NCBI GenBank assembly: GCA_025408425.1
Contig: JANXYX010000013.1
Location: 62,001 to 126,000, forward strand
Direction of reading: 5' to 3'
DNA: 64,000 nucleotides
Origin: Granulicella sp.
GTDB taxonomy: Bacteria; Acidobacteriota; Terriglobia; Terriglobales; Acidobacteriaceae
The notes under the pieces are model-generated. The model was given only the letters and a program-made list of their open reading frames with translations, was not told the DNA's origin and made no database searches. The position numbers and the translations under genes are program-made. Shown piece after piece: positions 8,849 to 17,257 of this stretch. How positions within the stretch are numbered: position 1 is the first letter of the stretch; each line of letters begins with the position of its first letter.

Positions 8849-9559
8849 TTGAAACGCGAATATAGCAAGTGGTTCTCGCCATCTCTTGGACGCGAAATGG
8901 AATTGCTCACTTTCGGGCACGCCGGTCTGCCCGCAATCGTGTTTCCCACATCCTGTGGCAGATTCTTCGAGTTTGAAGATAGAGGTATGGTCGATGCCGT
9001 TCTCCATAAGCTTGAGCACGGGCATCTCCAACTATTTTGTGTAGATTCCGTCGATGCCGAGAGCTGGTACAACCGCGCCGCTCCCCCCCGCTTTAGAATC
9101 GCGCGCCAAGTTCAATATCAGCAATACCTCATTCAAGAGGTGTTGCCCTTCATAAAAGCGTGCAATTCAGGTCCGGGGCTGGCAACCGTCGGCTGTAGCT
9201 TCGGTGGATTCCACGCGATGAATCTGGCTCTCCGTCATCCCGATATCTTTCACGCGGTACTTTCGCTGGGCGGAGCATTCAATCCTATCAATTTCCTGAA
9301 TGGCTACTACGACGATGACTGCTACTTCAACCTGCCCATGCACTATATGCCCAACATGAGCGACCCATGGTACCTCGCTCATTACAGAAGAAATAACTAT
9401 GTGTTGGCGACCGGTGTGGACGACATGTGCCGGAATGACAATGAGCGGATGGCACAAGTGCTCAGGGCGAAGGACATTCCGTGCCGTCTCGATATATGGG
9501 GAGACGGCGCAGGCCACGATTGGTCCTGGTGGCAAAAGATGTTGCAAAGTTATCTGTAA
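8849..9559 (+). CDS. Putative esterase (alpha/beta hydrolase)
   Basis: A 236-residue cytosolic alpha/beta hydrolase of the putative-esterase (esterase D-like) superfamily. The nucleophile elbow is VGCSFGGFHA, with Ser in G-C-S-F-G, and the catalytic His is probably in GAGHDWSWW near the C-terminus; an acidic residue in the TGVDDMCRND region may complete the triad. It opens with TTG behind a strong AAAGGGGAAG site. The next gene, an ATP-grasp protein, begins 30 bp downstream with another TTG, so the two form an operon. Their combination suggests making or trimming a small amide or ester conjugate, but neither substrate can be predicted. Confidence 0.85.
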   Translation: MKREYSKWFSPSLGREMELLTFGHAGLPAIVFPTSCGRFFEFEDRGMVDAVLHKLEHGHLQLFCVDSVDAESWYNRAAPPRFRIARQVQYQQYLIQEVLPFIKACNSGPGLATVGCSFGGFHAMNLALRHPDIFHAVLSLGGAFNPINFLNGYYDDDCYFNLPMHYMPNMSDPWYLAHYRRNNYVLATGVDDMCRNDNERMAQVLRAKDIPCRLDIWGDGAGHDWSWWQKMLQSYL

Positions 9560-9588
9560 AGTTCAATTCCGTCCGTGGAGGCAGCAAT

Positions 9589-10551
9589 TTGAAGAAAATC
9601 GGTGTTCTGTTCGGCGTGGAGAATACCTTTCCGGGTGCATTGGTAGACAAAATCAACTCGATGGACATCGAGGGCGTCAGCGCAGAGTTTGTACACCTCG
9701 GCGGAGTACAAATGGCGGTCCCATCTGGCTACGCTGTTATTGTTGATCGCATCTCCCACGACATTCCGTTCTACCGGGCATTCCTTAAGAATGCGGTCCT
9801 CACCGGCACCCAGGTCATCAATAATCCATTCTGGTGGTCTGCCGATGATAAGTTCTTCAACTACGCTCTCGCATCGCAGCTTGGCGTCGCGGTTCCGCGC
9901 ACAGTTCTATTGCCCCACAAGCAATATCCGGCTCAGATTAACAGTCGCTCACTACGAAATCTCGAATACCCCCTCGACTGGGACGCAATCTTCGACTACG
10001 TGAGATTTCCTGCTTTTCTCAAACCGCATGACGGCGGAGGATGGCGCGATGTCTTCTATGTCCAAAATCGAGAGGAGTTCTTCGCCGCCTACGACCAGAC
10101 CCGCGACCTTTGTATGATCCTCCAGGCCGCGGTGCACTTCAAGGAGTACTTCCGTTGCTACGTTGTGGGCCAATCTGAGATCAGAATCATGTCTTACGAT
10201 CCGCACCGTCCGCACGAGCAGCGCTACGTTCTGGATCCTCCTCCCTATGATAAAAAACTCCTGAAGAGAGTAGAAAAAGACGGATTGACCTTGTGTCGGG
10301 CTCTCGGCTATGACCTAAATACCGTAGAATTTGCCGTCAAAGACGGGACGCCCTATGCAATTGACTTTATGAACCCGGTTCCTGACGCCGACCTCCACTC
10401 AGTTGGTGAAAAAAGCTTCCGCTGGATCGTTGACGCTGTTGCTCGCCTCGCCGTTAAAAAGGCTCAAACAACGAATAAACTTCGATCACCGTTGAACTGG
10501 GCTGGGTTTTTGAATGGACCTTTGGCAAAGAAAGATCGTCCAGCTCGGTAG
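9589..10551 (+). CDS. ATP-grasp family protein (RimK/glutathione-synthetase-like)
   Basis: A 320-residue ATP-grasp ligase-like protein. The central FPAFLKPHDGGGWRDVFYV carries the adenine/phosphate-binding Lys and glycine loop, and the C-terminal NTVEFAVKDGTPYAIDFMNP supplies the acidic Mg2+ ligands (E and D/N). Such enzymes activate a carboxylate as an acyl phosphate and join it to an amine or thiol. The start is TTG at 9589, preceded by GGAGG at the right distance; the frame is open further upstream inside the esterase gene, where the sequence is only overlap. No partner amino acid or peptide gene is visible nearby, so the product of the pair is unknown. Confidence 0.85.
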   Translation: MKKIGVLFGVENTFPGALVDKINSMDIEGVSAEFVHLGGVQMAVPSGYAVIVDRISHDIPFYRAFLKNAVLTGTQVINNPFWWSADDKFFNYALASQLGVAVPRTVLLPHKQYPAQINSRSLRNLEYPLDWDAIFDYVRFPAFLKPHDGGGWRDVFYVQNREEFFAAYDQTRDLCMILQAAVHFKEYFRCYVVGQSEIRIMSYDPHRPHEQRYVLDPPPYDKKLLKRVEKDGLTLCRALGYDLNTVEFAVKDGTPYAIDFMNPVPDADLHSVGEKSFRWIVDAVARLAVKKAQTTNKLRSPLNWAGFLNGPLAKKDRPAR

Positions 10552-10726
10552 CCAAATCTATGCCTAAGAAAACGAAACTCTATCGATAACGCCAGAAGAT
10601 CCATTGGTACGCTGGGCCTCACCTAGGCTCGGTAGTCCATGCCATCACACCGCCGCCACCCCAAGTGGCAAAGAGAGATAAGCGGTTTTGCTCAATACAG
10701 AATGAGTCGGTAGCATCAAAGGAATC

Positions 10727-11677
10727 ATGAAGACAAAACAACTTGGCAATTCTGATATGCACCTGACTCCAATTGGATTCGGTGCTTGGGCAATTGGAGG
10801 TGGTGACTGGGCTTACGCATGGGGTCCACAGGACGATGCTGACTCTATCGCTGCAATACATCGAGCACTGGATCTCGGCATTAATTGGATCGATACGGCC
10901 GCGGTGTACGGTCTGGGACACTCAGAAGAGATCGTTGGCAAAGCGCTTAAGGGTACCTCCTCGAAGCCTTACATCTTTACTAAGTGCGGGATGGTGTGGA
11001 ACGAGAAGCGTGAGATTTCACAATCACTTAGGACCATTCGTCAGGAAGTTGAGAAGAGCCTCATGAGGCTTCAGGTGGATGTAATCGATCTCTACCAGAT
11101 TCATTGGCCCGTTCCCGATGTAGAGGTTGAAGAGGGTTGGTCGACCCTTGCAGACTTGAAGCGCGAGGGTAAAGTGCGCTGGATAGGCGCATCGAATTTT
11201 ACCGTCGCGCAGATGGAACGCGCACTAAAGATTGCTCCTATTACGTCGTTGCAGCCGCCATATTCCATGATCAACTCAGCGGTCGAGGCCGAGATTTTGC
11301 CGTTCTGTCTGAACAATGGAATCGGAGTAATTAACTATGCACCAATGCATTCGGGCATGCTGACTGGGGCGATGAGCAAAGAGCGGGTCGCAGCATTTCC
11401 GAAGGACGACTTTCGCCGTAATGCGAAGCAATATCAGGAGCCCCACCTGTCTTGGAATCTGTCGCTTGCAGAGTTGCTTGGACAGATCGGCGCGCGACAC
11501 GGCGTCGTTGCTGGAGTCATAGCAATTGCATGGACTCTGCACCATCCCGCGATTACCGCCGCAATTGTGGGTGGACGCAGCGCCAAGCAAGTTGAGGGCA
11601 TAATTTCAGCGGGAGAATTCCGTCTGCCCGAGTCAGAGTTTGCCGAGATCGGACATTTTTTGGCCACGCGAGCGTAG
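10727..11677 (+). CDS. Aldo/keto reductase
   Basis: A 316-residue NADPH-dependent aldo/keto reductase with a TIM-barrel fold. The catalytic tetrad is recognisable: Asp in GINWIDTAAVYGLGHSE, Tyr in AAVYG, Lys in YIFTKCGM and His in YQIHWPVPD. The GASNF motif and the C-terminal AIVGGRSAKQVEGI (cofactor 2'-phosphate binding) are also present. The substrate class is not determinable; the sequence resembles the general AKR11/YajO-like group that reduces sugars and aldehydes. An AAAGGA site lies before the ATG. It looks monocistronic. Confidence 0.93.
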   Translation: MKTKQLGNSDMHLTPIGFGAWAIGGGDWAYAWGPQDDADSIAAIHRALDLGINWIDTAAVYGLGHSEEIVGKALKGTSSKPYIFTKCGMVWNEKREISQSLRTIRQEVEKSLMRLQVDVIDLYQIHWPVPDVEVEEGWSTLADLKREGKVRWIGASNFTVAQMERALKIAPITSLQPPYSMINSAVEAEILPFCLNNGIGVINYAPMHSGMLTGAMSKERVAAFPKDDFRRNAKQYQEPHLSWNLSLAELLGQIGARHGVVAGVIAIAWTLHHPAITAAIVGGRSAKQVEGIISAGEFRLPESEFAEIGHFLATRA

Positions 11678-12082
11678 GTCGGTCTAACAAGGCTGCCAGA
11701 AATTAGACCTGCAGCCATCCTCCAGCCATATCGCATGGATTCAACTGTATGAGTTAGCTTACTAGCCGTTTCTCGATCGCCGATCGATTCCTCAGGGAGT
11801 GTTCCTTTATAAGTCGTTTACCGGCAACGGGAAAGCGGAACGACCTGAAGGGCATCAGATCCAGGTTCAGCTGGTCTGCTGGTAATGCCCCTATATCCGC
11901 AGTTGGCGCAAACTTATATAGGAGCCAGCAACGGTTAGGTTGTTTGCGGCGCTATTTGCCATCTCCTAATCCTGACTTTGCCCAAATTCTGGGGACGGAG
12001 GCTGTATATTGCGGTAGACTGCTCTGACTAACTCAGAATGCTCAGAGAGTAGCCTAAGTGAATGCGGTCGGAAGGAGGACGT
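11678..12082. other. Gene-free region upstream of the PilZ gene
   Basis: About 400 bp with no supported coding frame. I noted a self-complementary CGATCGCCGATCG stretch near 11775, but no convincing promoter, terminator or RNA fold. It presumably contains the promoter of the PilZ/LuxR unit. Confidence 0.4.
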
Positions 12083-12409
12083 GTGGCTCAGCGGCAAAAG
12101 CCAGTGGTGGATAATCCTGTCCGCACGGCAGTACGTTTTCCGATGAAGCTCGCCTTGCATGTCCAAAGCGAGGCGGGATCGCTGGACGCGATGACGGAAA
12201 ACATATCGGCCAACGGCTTGCTATTTGTAAGTGATATTCTGCCGGCAATTGACAGCAGAATTGAGTTCACTATATCGATGCCCTCAGCCGTAATGGGATC
12301 GGCAACTGACGTTACCATCCATTGCATTGGCAGAGTGGTGCGTCATCAGCAGCATGGAGATGTGAAAAAAGCTGCTGCCGTTATCGACGAATATTTCTTA
12401 AGGGCTTGA
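12083..12409 (+). CDS. PilZ domain protein
   Basis: A 108-residue protein consisting of one PilZ domain, the cyclic-di-GMP-binding module. NPVRTAVRFPMKLAL resembles the RxxxR arm and TENISANGLLF matches the (D/N)xSxxG motif. The chosen start is GTG at 12083, four bases after a GGAGG site; an ATG at 12062 would place that site inside the gene. The stop codon is two bases before the start of the following LuxR-type regulator gene, implying translational coupling. An obvious inference is that the pair senses second messenger and adjusts transcription. Confidence 0.85.
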   Translation: MAQRQKPVVDNPVRTAVRFPMKLALHVQSEAGSLDAMTENISANGLLFVSDILPAIDSRIEFTISMPSAVMGSATDVTIHCIGRVVRHQQHGDVKKAAAVIDEYFLRA

Positions 12410-12411
12410 CT

Positions 12412-13191
12412 ATGACCGTTGTGAATTTTGATCAGACTCGGAATAACGAGGATATTTTCGAAGATGATGTAGTCGCACCGGGAATTAGAGTCATCCTGGC
12501 GGACTCTCAGGCTATCTATCGTGTGGGCATGAAGAAGATCTTTGCGATCGAAGATGATATTCGCGTTGTTGCACAAGTTGAGACGCTTCCCAATCTTTAT
12601 GCTGCTCTCCAGCGATATCCCACCGATGTAGTGATCCTGGAAGGACAGTTGATTGCCGGAACGATTGATGCCATTCCTGAGCTTGTGCGTCAGGCTCCGG
12701 ATGCAAAATTAATCGTGCAAGTGACCGAGACAGACGAAGCTAATACGGTGGAACTTTATCGGCGCGGCGTTCGAGGTGTAGTGCCACGGGCGATTTCACC
12801 GGACCTGCTTGTAAAGTGCGTACGCAAGATTGCGGATGGAGAGACTTGGATAGATAACCAATCCATTAGCTGGGTGATTGAGGCTTATCGTGCGCAGGCG
12901 ACGACGCTTACCGACCCTAGAGTCCAGCCAAAACTGTCGAAAAAAGAGCTTGCGATTATTAGCTGTATTACGCGAGGCATGAGGAATAAGGAAATTGCCT
13001 ACCAGATCGGCACCACAGAACAGGTAATCAAGAACTATTTGCGCAAGGTCTATGACAAACTGGGCGTGTCTGATCGATTGGAACTCGCCCTTTATTGCCT
13101 TCATCATGAACTGCTGAAGAAATATCTACAGGAACCGGAGATTTCCGTTCATGCCGCGGAACCTTCCCAGCCGCTTCGGGCCAAGATGTAG
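12412..13191 (+). CDS. LuxR/NarL-type regulator with degenerate receiver domain
   Basis: A 259-residue protein with an N-terminal receiver-like domain (residues about 24-145) and a C-terminal LuxR-type helix-turn-helix (KLSKKELAIISCITRG to the GVSDRLELALY segment, about 183-240). Compared with NarL, the phospho-acceptor Asp is replaced by Glu (E77 in DVVILEG), the active-site Lys by Arg (R126 in GVVPRA), and only one acidic pair residue remains (D31), while Thr105 is kept. It is therefore likely not controlled by phosphorylation, or is locked in an active-like state. The ATG at 12412 follows the PilZ stop by two bases with AAGGG upstream. The frame is open 30 codons further into the PilZ gene. 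Confidence 0.85.
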   Translation: MTVVNFDQTRNNEDIFEDDVVAPGIRVILADSQAIYRVGMKKIFAIEDDIRVVAQVETLPNLYAALQRYPTDVVILEGQLIAGTIDAIPELVRQAPDAKLIVQVTETDEANTVELYRRGVRGVVPRAISPDLLVKCVRKIADGETWIDNQSISWVIEAYRAQATTLTDPRVQPKLSKKELAIISCITRGMRNKEIAYQIGTTEQVIKNYLRKVYDKLGVSDRLELALYCLHHELLKKYLQEPEISVHAAEPSQPLRAKM

Positions 13192-13224
13192 CTAGCAACC
13201 GCCGGTCACTGGCTGGATGCCAGC

Positions 13225-14505
13225 ATGTCACATATGGGATTTAGGGAAGAACTTCGCTCACTTACTGCGGCTCAGAAAAACACTTTTCTAGCCTGTTTCC
13301 TCGGCTGGAGCCTTGACGCGTTTGATTTTTTCCTCCTGACCCTTTGCCTAAAAGCGATTGCGGCTGACTTCCATGTCGGCATCAAGCAAATTGCTGAGGC
13401 AATTTTCTGGACACTTGTAATGCGTCCGGTGGGGGCCCTGCTATTTGGATTGATGGCAGAGCGTTTTGGAAGGCGTCCGACGCTTATGCTCAACGTGATT
13501 GCCTTCTCTGTGTTCGAGCTTGCGTCAGCTTTCGCGCCTTCTCTTGGGAGCTTTCTAGTCTGCAGGGCGTTGTTTGGTATTGCGATGGGCGGGGAGTGGG
13601 GAGTGGGTGCAGCACTGGCCTTGGAGACATTGCCAGCATCCGGCCGTGGGTTCTTCTCAGGAGTATTGCAGGAGGGCTACGTCGTAGGAAATCTCATGGT
13701 AGCGGCGGTATATGGTCTAGTATTTCCGCATCTTCATGGCCAAGGTATGTTTACACCCTGGCGAGTGATGTTCATGATTGGCGCACTGCCAGCTGTTTTG
13801 GCACTTTACTTACGGTTCAAAGTTCAGGAATCCCCGGCTTGGGAAGCCGCGAGGGATGCGCGAGTTGTCCAACGGGTCACTCGGTCAGGCTTAGCCAAGC
13901 TAAAGGAAGTCTTGAGCTATCTACCATCTTTTCTTTTTCTTATTGCTTTGATGACGATGTTTACTTCTTTCAGCCATGGGACGCAAGATCTCTACCCGAC
14001 GTTCTTGGAGAAGGATCACGCGTTGGCACCTGGTACCGTTGGATTTGTTGTCGTTATTGCAAATATTGGGGCACTCCTTGGGGGTATATGTTGCGGGACG
14101 TTGTCGGAGCGATGGGGACGAAAGCGGACGATCGTAATCGCTGCGCTGTTGGCGCTTCCGATGATACCGCTCTGGGCTTGGTCGCACTCTGTAGCTTCAC
14201 TGGCTGTAGGAGGGTTTCTAATGCAGTTTATGGTCCAGGGAGCTTGGGGCGTTATTCCGGCTCACTTGAATGAGCTGTCGCCTGGGCCGGTGCGAGCAGT
14301 ATTTCCGGGTTTTGCTTATCAGTTGGGAAATTTGTTCTCCTCACGCAATAGTGTGTTTCAGACAGTGTTTGCGGGGCGTTTTTATGGCGGGATGATGAAT
14401 GTTGTGTTGTCGTGGACGGTGGTTTTGGGCGGTTTGTTGGTTGCAGCGGTGACGGCTTGGGGGCCGGAAGCGAAAGGGGCTGACCTGACCGTGGACGGGG
14501 AGTAG
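13225..14505 (+). CDS. MFS transporter, SHS/sugar-acid type
   Basis: A 426-residue major facilitator with about 12 predicted membrane segments. The N-terminal FLGWSLDAFDFFLLTLCL and the loop-2/3 motif GLMAERFGRRPTLM place it with the SHS/metabolite:H+ symporter group (Jen1, NanT, ShiA-like), which move carboxylates, sialic acid or shikimate. The second half repeats the motif as GTLSERWGRKRTIVI. The substrate is unknown. Phenylalanine hydroxylase follows about 100 bp downstream on the same strand, so an aromatic acid is conceivable but unproven. The start is ambiguous among closely spaced methionines (MSHMGF). Confidence 0.88.
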   Translation: MSHMGFREELRSLTAAQKNTFLACFLGWSLDAFDFFLLTLCLKAIAADFHVGIKQIAEAIFWTLVMRPVGALLFGLMAERFGRRPTLMLNVIAFSVFELASAFAPSLGSFLVCRALFGIAMGGEWGVGAALALETLPASGRGFFSGVLQEGYVVGNLMVAAVYGLVFPHLHGQGMFTPWRVMFMIGALPAVLALYLRFKVQESPAWEAARDARVVQRVTRSGLAKLKEVLSYLPSFLFLIALMTMFTSFSHGTQDLYPTFLEKDHALAPGTVGFVVVIANIGALLGGICCGTLSERWGRKRTIVIAALLALPMIPLWAWSHSVASLAVGGFLMQFMVQGAWGVIPAHLNELSPGPVRAVFPGFAYQLGNLFSSRNSVFQTVFAGRFYGGMMNVVLSWTVVLGGLLVAAVTAWGPEAKGADLTVDGE

Positions 14506-14642
14506 GGTGTTTTTCCTTGGGATTGCAGTGATCGGAAGTTGGCGAATACAAGAGACAAGTCAGCTTAGCAAGGGTTCTCTCGATGCTGCGAGGCCATAGT
14601 GCGAGTCTAAGATGTATCCTTTCCATGGCGAAAGGGGGGCTT

Positions 14643-15416
14643 ATGGGGATTATTGGCGTAAGTCGTCTTGAGCTAGAGCAACATAAGTTGAATGTGGCCT
14701 CCCCATACTTGATCGAGCAAGTCTGGGCAGACTATACGCCGGAACAGCATGCAGTCTGGGCGGAGCTTGTGACGCGACGGATGTCGCAACTTAGGGAGTC
14801 TGCCTGTCGTGAGTACGTAGATGGATTTGAGTTGATTGGCCTTCGGGCGGATCGACTTCCTGATCTCAGGGCGGTGAGTGCGAGACTTGAGCCGCGGACA
14901 GGTTGGCAGTCGACACCCGTCAGTGGATTTCTACCAGCTGATGCTTTCTTTGAAATGCTAGCTGCGCGGATGTTTCCGACGACGACTTGGATACGGGCGC
15001 GGGAAAGCATGGAATACACACCAGAGCCTGACATCTTTCATGACGTGTTCGGGCATGTTCCTATGCATGCGCATCCTGTGTTTGCAGATTTTCTGCAGCA
15101 TTATGGGATGATTTGCGCGCGTTTGATACACGATCCAGTGGAACTTGAGCGGATGGGACGGCTGTTTTGGTTCACGGTGGAATTTGGCCTGATCCGTCAG
15201 GCAGGGGAGATTAAGGTCTATGGGAGCGGCTTGATCTCGTCCCATGGAGAGTGTTCGCGGGTGTTAGCGGGTGGGTGTGAGGTTCGGGAGTTTGATTTGG
15301 AGGCGATCATGGATCAGGAGATCGACACGGGGGCGATGCAGCCGGTGCTGTACGCGGTGGAGTCTTTTGAACAGATATATGAGGCGATGAAGCTAGCTGA
15401 GGAGCGACTGGATTAG
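14643..15416 (+). CDS. phhA: Phenylalanine 4-monooxygenase
   Basis: A bacterial single-domain aromatic amino acid hydroxylase, which converts phenylalanine to tyrosine using tetrahydropterin, Fe(II) and O2. The iron ligands are visible as H133 and H138 in the FHDVFGH motif and E180 in FTVEFGL (numbering from the ATG at 14643). The 257-residue length is close to the usual 260-300. Two earlier ATGs are in frame (14625 and 14583). The one used lies three bases after AAAGGGGGGC; the earliest has an AAGGG nine bases upstream, so the true start is uncertain. No pterin-4a-carbinolamine dehydratase gene (phhB) is seen next to it. Confidence 0.92.
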   Translation: MGIIGVSRLELEQHKLNVASPYLIEQVWADYTPEQHAVWAELVTRRMSQLRESACREYVDGFELIGLRADRLPDLRAVSARLEPRTGWQSTPVSGFLPADAFFEMLAARMFPTTTWIRARESMEYTPEPDIFHDVFGHVPMHAHPVFADFLQHYGMICARLIHDPVELERMGRLFWFTVEFGLIRQAGEIKVYGSGLISSHGECSRVLAGGCEVREFDLEAIMDQEIDTGAMQPVLYAVESFEQIYEAMKLAEERLD

Positions 15417-15426
15417 GCGCGCGCGG

Positions 15427-15972
15427 CTACTTCAGGGGGTGGGGGAGCAGTGCCTTGATCCTGGCTTCGAGCTGAGTGAGGTCTGGTTCTCCCTGGTAAC
15501 GGACTACTATGCGGCCCTCGGGATCGATGAGGTAGGAGATTGGCAGACCGAGGACACCACCGTACAGGTTCCCGAGGTGTTCGTCACCCATGACGACCGG
15601 ATAAGCGAGACTGTACTTCCGGTAGACGCGTTGGACCGGGGCAGAGTCGTCGTCCATTGATACACCCAGGACCTGCAACCCTTCGGCGCCATATTTCTTC
15701 TGCCAGGCTGAGAAGCGTGGGATCTCGGCGAGGCAAGGCTCGCACCATGTTGCCCAGAAGTTGAGCAGAACGACTTTTCCCCGATAGCTGCTGAGGTGTA
15801 TGGGCTTGCCCGTCAGGTCGGAACGGGTGAAGTCGGGTGCGGTTTTGGCTTTTGAGTGGGCGGGGATTGAAGGCTGGGTTTGTGCGCGAAGGTGCGGGGC
15901 AGCCGTGGCTAGACTGAGTGCGACGAGTACGGCCAGGAAAGAGCAGTTAGCGCTGTGAGGCCTCTGCATCAT
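15427..15972 (-). CDS. TlpA-type periplasmic thioredoxin
   Basis: A 181-residue TlpA/ResA-like protein disulfide oxidoreductase. It has a cleavable Sec signal (hydrophobic run ending LRAQ, residues about 12-31), then DFTRSDLTGKPIHLSSYRG and the redox motif FWATWCEPC (WCEPC), followed by the cis-Pro region LPISYLID. It probably acts in the periplasm to reduce thiols, for example in cytochrome or copper-protein maturation. Its start lies four bases downstream of the rhodanese gene stop, so the two are co-transcribed at the end of the siroheme and sulfite/nitrite reductase group. Confidence 0.92.
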   Translation of the reverse strand: MMQRPHSANCSFLAVLVALSLATAAPHLRAQTQPSIPAHSKAKTAPDFTRSDLTGKPIHLSSYRGKVVLLNFWATWCEPCLAEIPRFSAWQKKYGAEGLQVLGVSMDDDSAPVQRVYRKYSLAYPVVMGDEHLGNLYGGVLGLPISYLIDPEGRIVVRYQGEPDLTQLEARIKALLPHPLK

Positions 15973-15975
15973 TGT

Positions 15976-16455
15976 TCAGCGACCTTTGGCGACTGGGTAG
16001 CCCTTGTCGACCCAGTTGGCGCCGAAGTTATCGGCAAGGTAGAGGACTTTGAGATGGGTGAAGCCCAGGGCTTGGAGCTGTTCATATGCCGGGGCGATGT
16101 TGGGGCATCGTCCCCAAGGGCAGCACCCGCAATACAGGACGATCGAGGTGTCTTTTGGCAATTTGGCGACTCGGTCGCGGAGAACCTGAAGGCCGCTCTC
16201 CTGGCCAGTGGGGCCGGCGTATTCGGAGGCGGGGATATGGGCTTCAGCGAAGAGAACATGGGAGCCTACCTGAAGGATCAGCGGTTTCGATGTGGTTGTG
16301 GTCTGGAGGCTCGCGGCGAGTTCAGCGGGCTGGATGAAGTCCGCAGTGGGGATGGATGACGCGGGCTTGTGCTGGGCCGAGGTGTAGGTTGGCTGGGCCA
16401 GAAAGGTGACGAGGAAGGCTAGAGCAAAGAAGAGTTTGGCTGCAGTGGCTTTCAT
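15976..16455 (-). CDS. Exported rhodanese-like protein
   Basis: A 159-residue single rhodanese domain with a signal peptide (FFALAFLVTFLAQPTYTSA). The active-site loop reads VLYCGCCPWGRCPNIAPAY. The catalytic Cys is probably the first of an unusual C-x-C-C-x4-C cluster; typical rhodaneses have one Cys in a six-residue loop. Extra cysteines could serve thiol relay or metal binding. The chosen ATG (16455) follows GGAG; the frame is open 26 codons upstream into cobA without signal-peptide character. It is co-oriented with cobA, met8-type and sir genes, suggesting a role in periplasmic sulfur handling alongside TlpA. Confidence 0.85.
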   Translation of the reverse strand: MKATAAKLFFALAFLVTFLAQPTYTSAQHKPASSIPTADFIQPAELAASLQTTTTSKPLILQVGSHVLFAEAHIPASEYAGPTGQESGLQVLRDRVAKLPKDTSIVLYCGCCPWGRCPNIAPAYEQLQALGFTHLKVLYLADNFGANWVDKGYPVAKGR

Positions 16456-16480
16456 AAGGAGAACTCCGGAAACAGTATCG

Positions 16481-17257
16481 CTAGTCCAAGTGGATTGGAT
16501 GTTGATTGAGTTGAAGATCGGGTTGGATGGCATTGCCGATCAGGAGTATGACCGGGGCTGGGCCGACGTGGGCGGTGCCGAGTTTTTCGAGGGTGGTTGC
16601 TGTAACTTGCTGGTCGCGGGTCGTGGCTTTGCTGACCGCGACGCAGGGGGTGCCGGGGGCGATGCCGGAGTGCATCAGGTCTTCGGCGAGGGCGGCGAAG
16701 TTACGGCCTGGCATGTAGATGACGAGGGTGGAGTGCTCGGGGAAGGCACCTGACCAGCTAGGGGTGAGATCGACCTTGCCCTCGGCATGGTGGGCGGTGG
16801 CGAGGATGAGCTTGGAGGCGGCGGTGCGGTCGGTGAGGGGGGTGAGGAGGGAGGCGGCTGCGGCGAAGGCTGTGGTGATGCCGGGGACAATCTCGAACGG
16901 GATGCTGGCTTCGCGGAGGGCAGCGATCTCTTCTCCAGCGCGACCGAAGATGAGGGGGTCTCCGGACTTGAGGCGGAGTACGGAACTGCCGGGCTGACCG
17001 TTTTTGGGGCGGGCGTGGTGGATCATGAGGGCGTGGATCTCGGCCTGGGTGATACGGGGCTGGCCGCAGCGCTTTCCGACGGGGATGATGGTAGCGGTGG
17101 GGCTGGCGAGATCAAGGACTTCGTCGGAGACGAGATCGTCGGGGAGGATGACATCGCAGGTGCGGAGGAGGTGCGCTGCGCGCAGGGTGAGGAGATCGGG
17201 GTCCCCTGGGCCTGCGCCTACGAGGTAGACGGTGCCGGGCTGAGATTCAGAGTTCAC
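16481..17257 (-). CDS. cobA: Uroporphyrinogen-III C-methyltransferase
   Basis: SUMT, 258 residues. It methylates uroporphyrinogen III at C2 and C7 with SAM to give precorrin-2, the branch point to siroheme. Conserved segments are VYLVGAGPGDPDLLTLRAAHLL (residues about 10-31), VPVGKR-like IIPVGKRCG, LRLKSGDPLIFGRAGEE (about 94-110) and EIVPGITTA. Its start overlaps the stop of the precorrin-2 dehydrogenase gene by four bases (translational coupling). Together with that gene it forms a split version of E. coli CysG, supplying siroheme for the nitrite/sulfite reductase encoded upstream. Confidence 0.96.
   Translation of the reverse strand: MNSESQPGTVYLVGAGPGDPDLLTLRAAHLLRTCDVILPDDLVSDEVLDLASPTATIIPVGKRCGQPRITQAEIHALMIHHARPKNGQPGSSVLRLKSGDPLIFGRAGEEIAALREASIPFEIVPGITTAFAAAASLLTPLTDRTAASKLILATAHHAEGKVDLTPSWSGAFPEHSTLVIYMPGRNFAALAEDLMHSGIAPGTPCVAVSKATTRDQQVTATTLEKLGTAHVGPAPVILLIGNAIQPDLQLNQHPIHLD

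Noticed and set aside
10688-10716. TTGCTC-N17-TAGCAT as a promoter for the aldo/keto reductase
   Set aside because: Its -10 box would place the transcription start inside or after the ribosome-binding site, leaving almost no leader.
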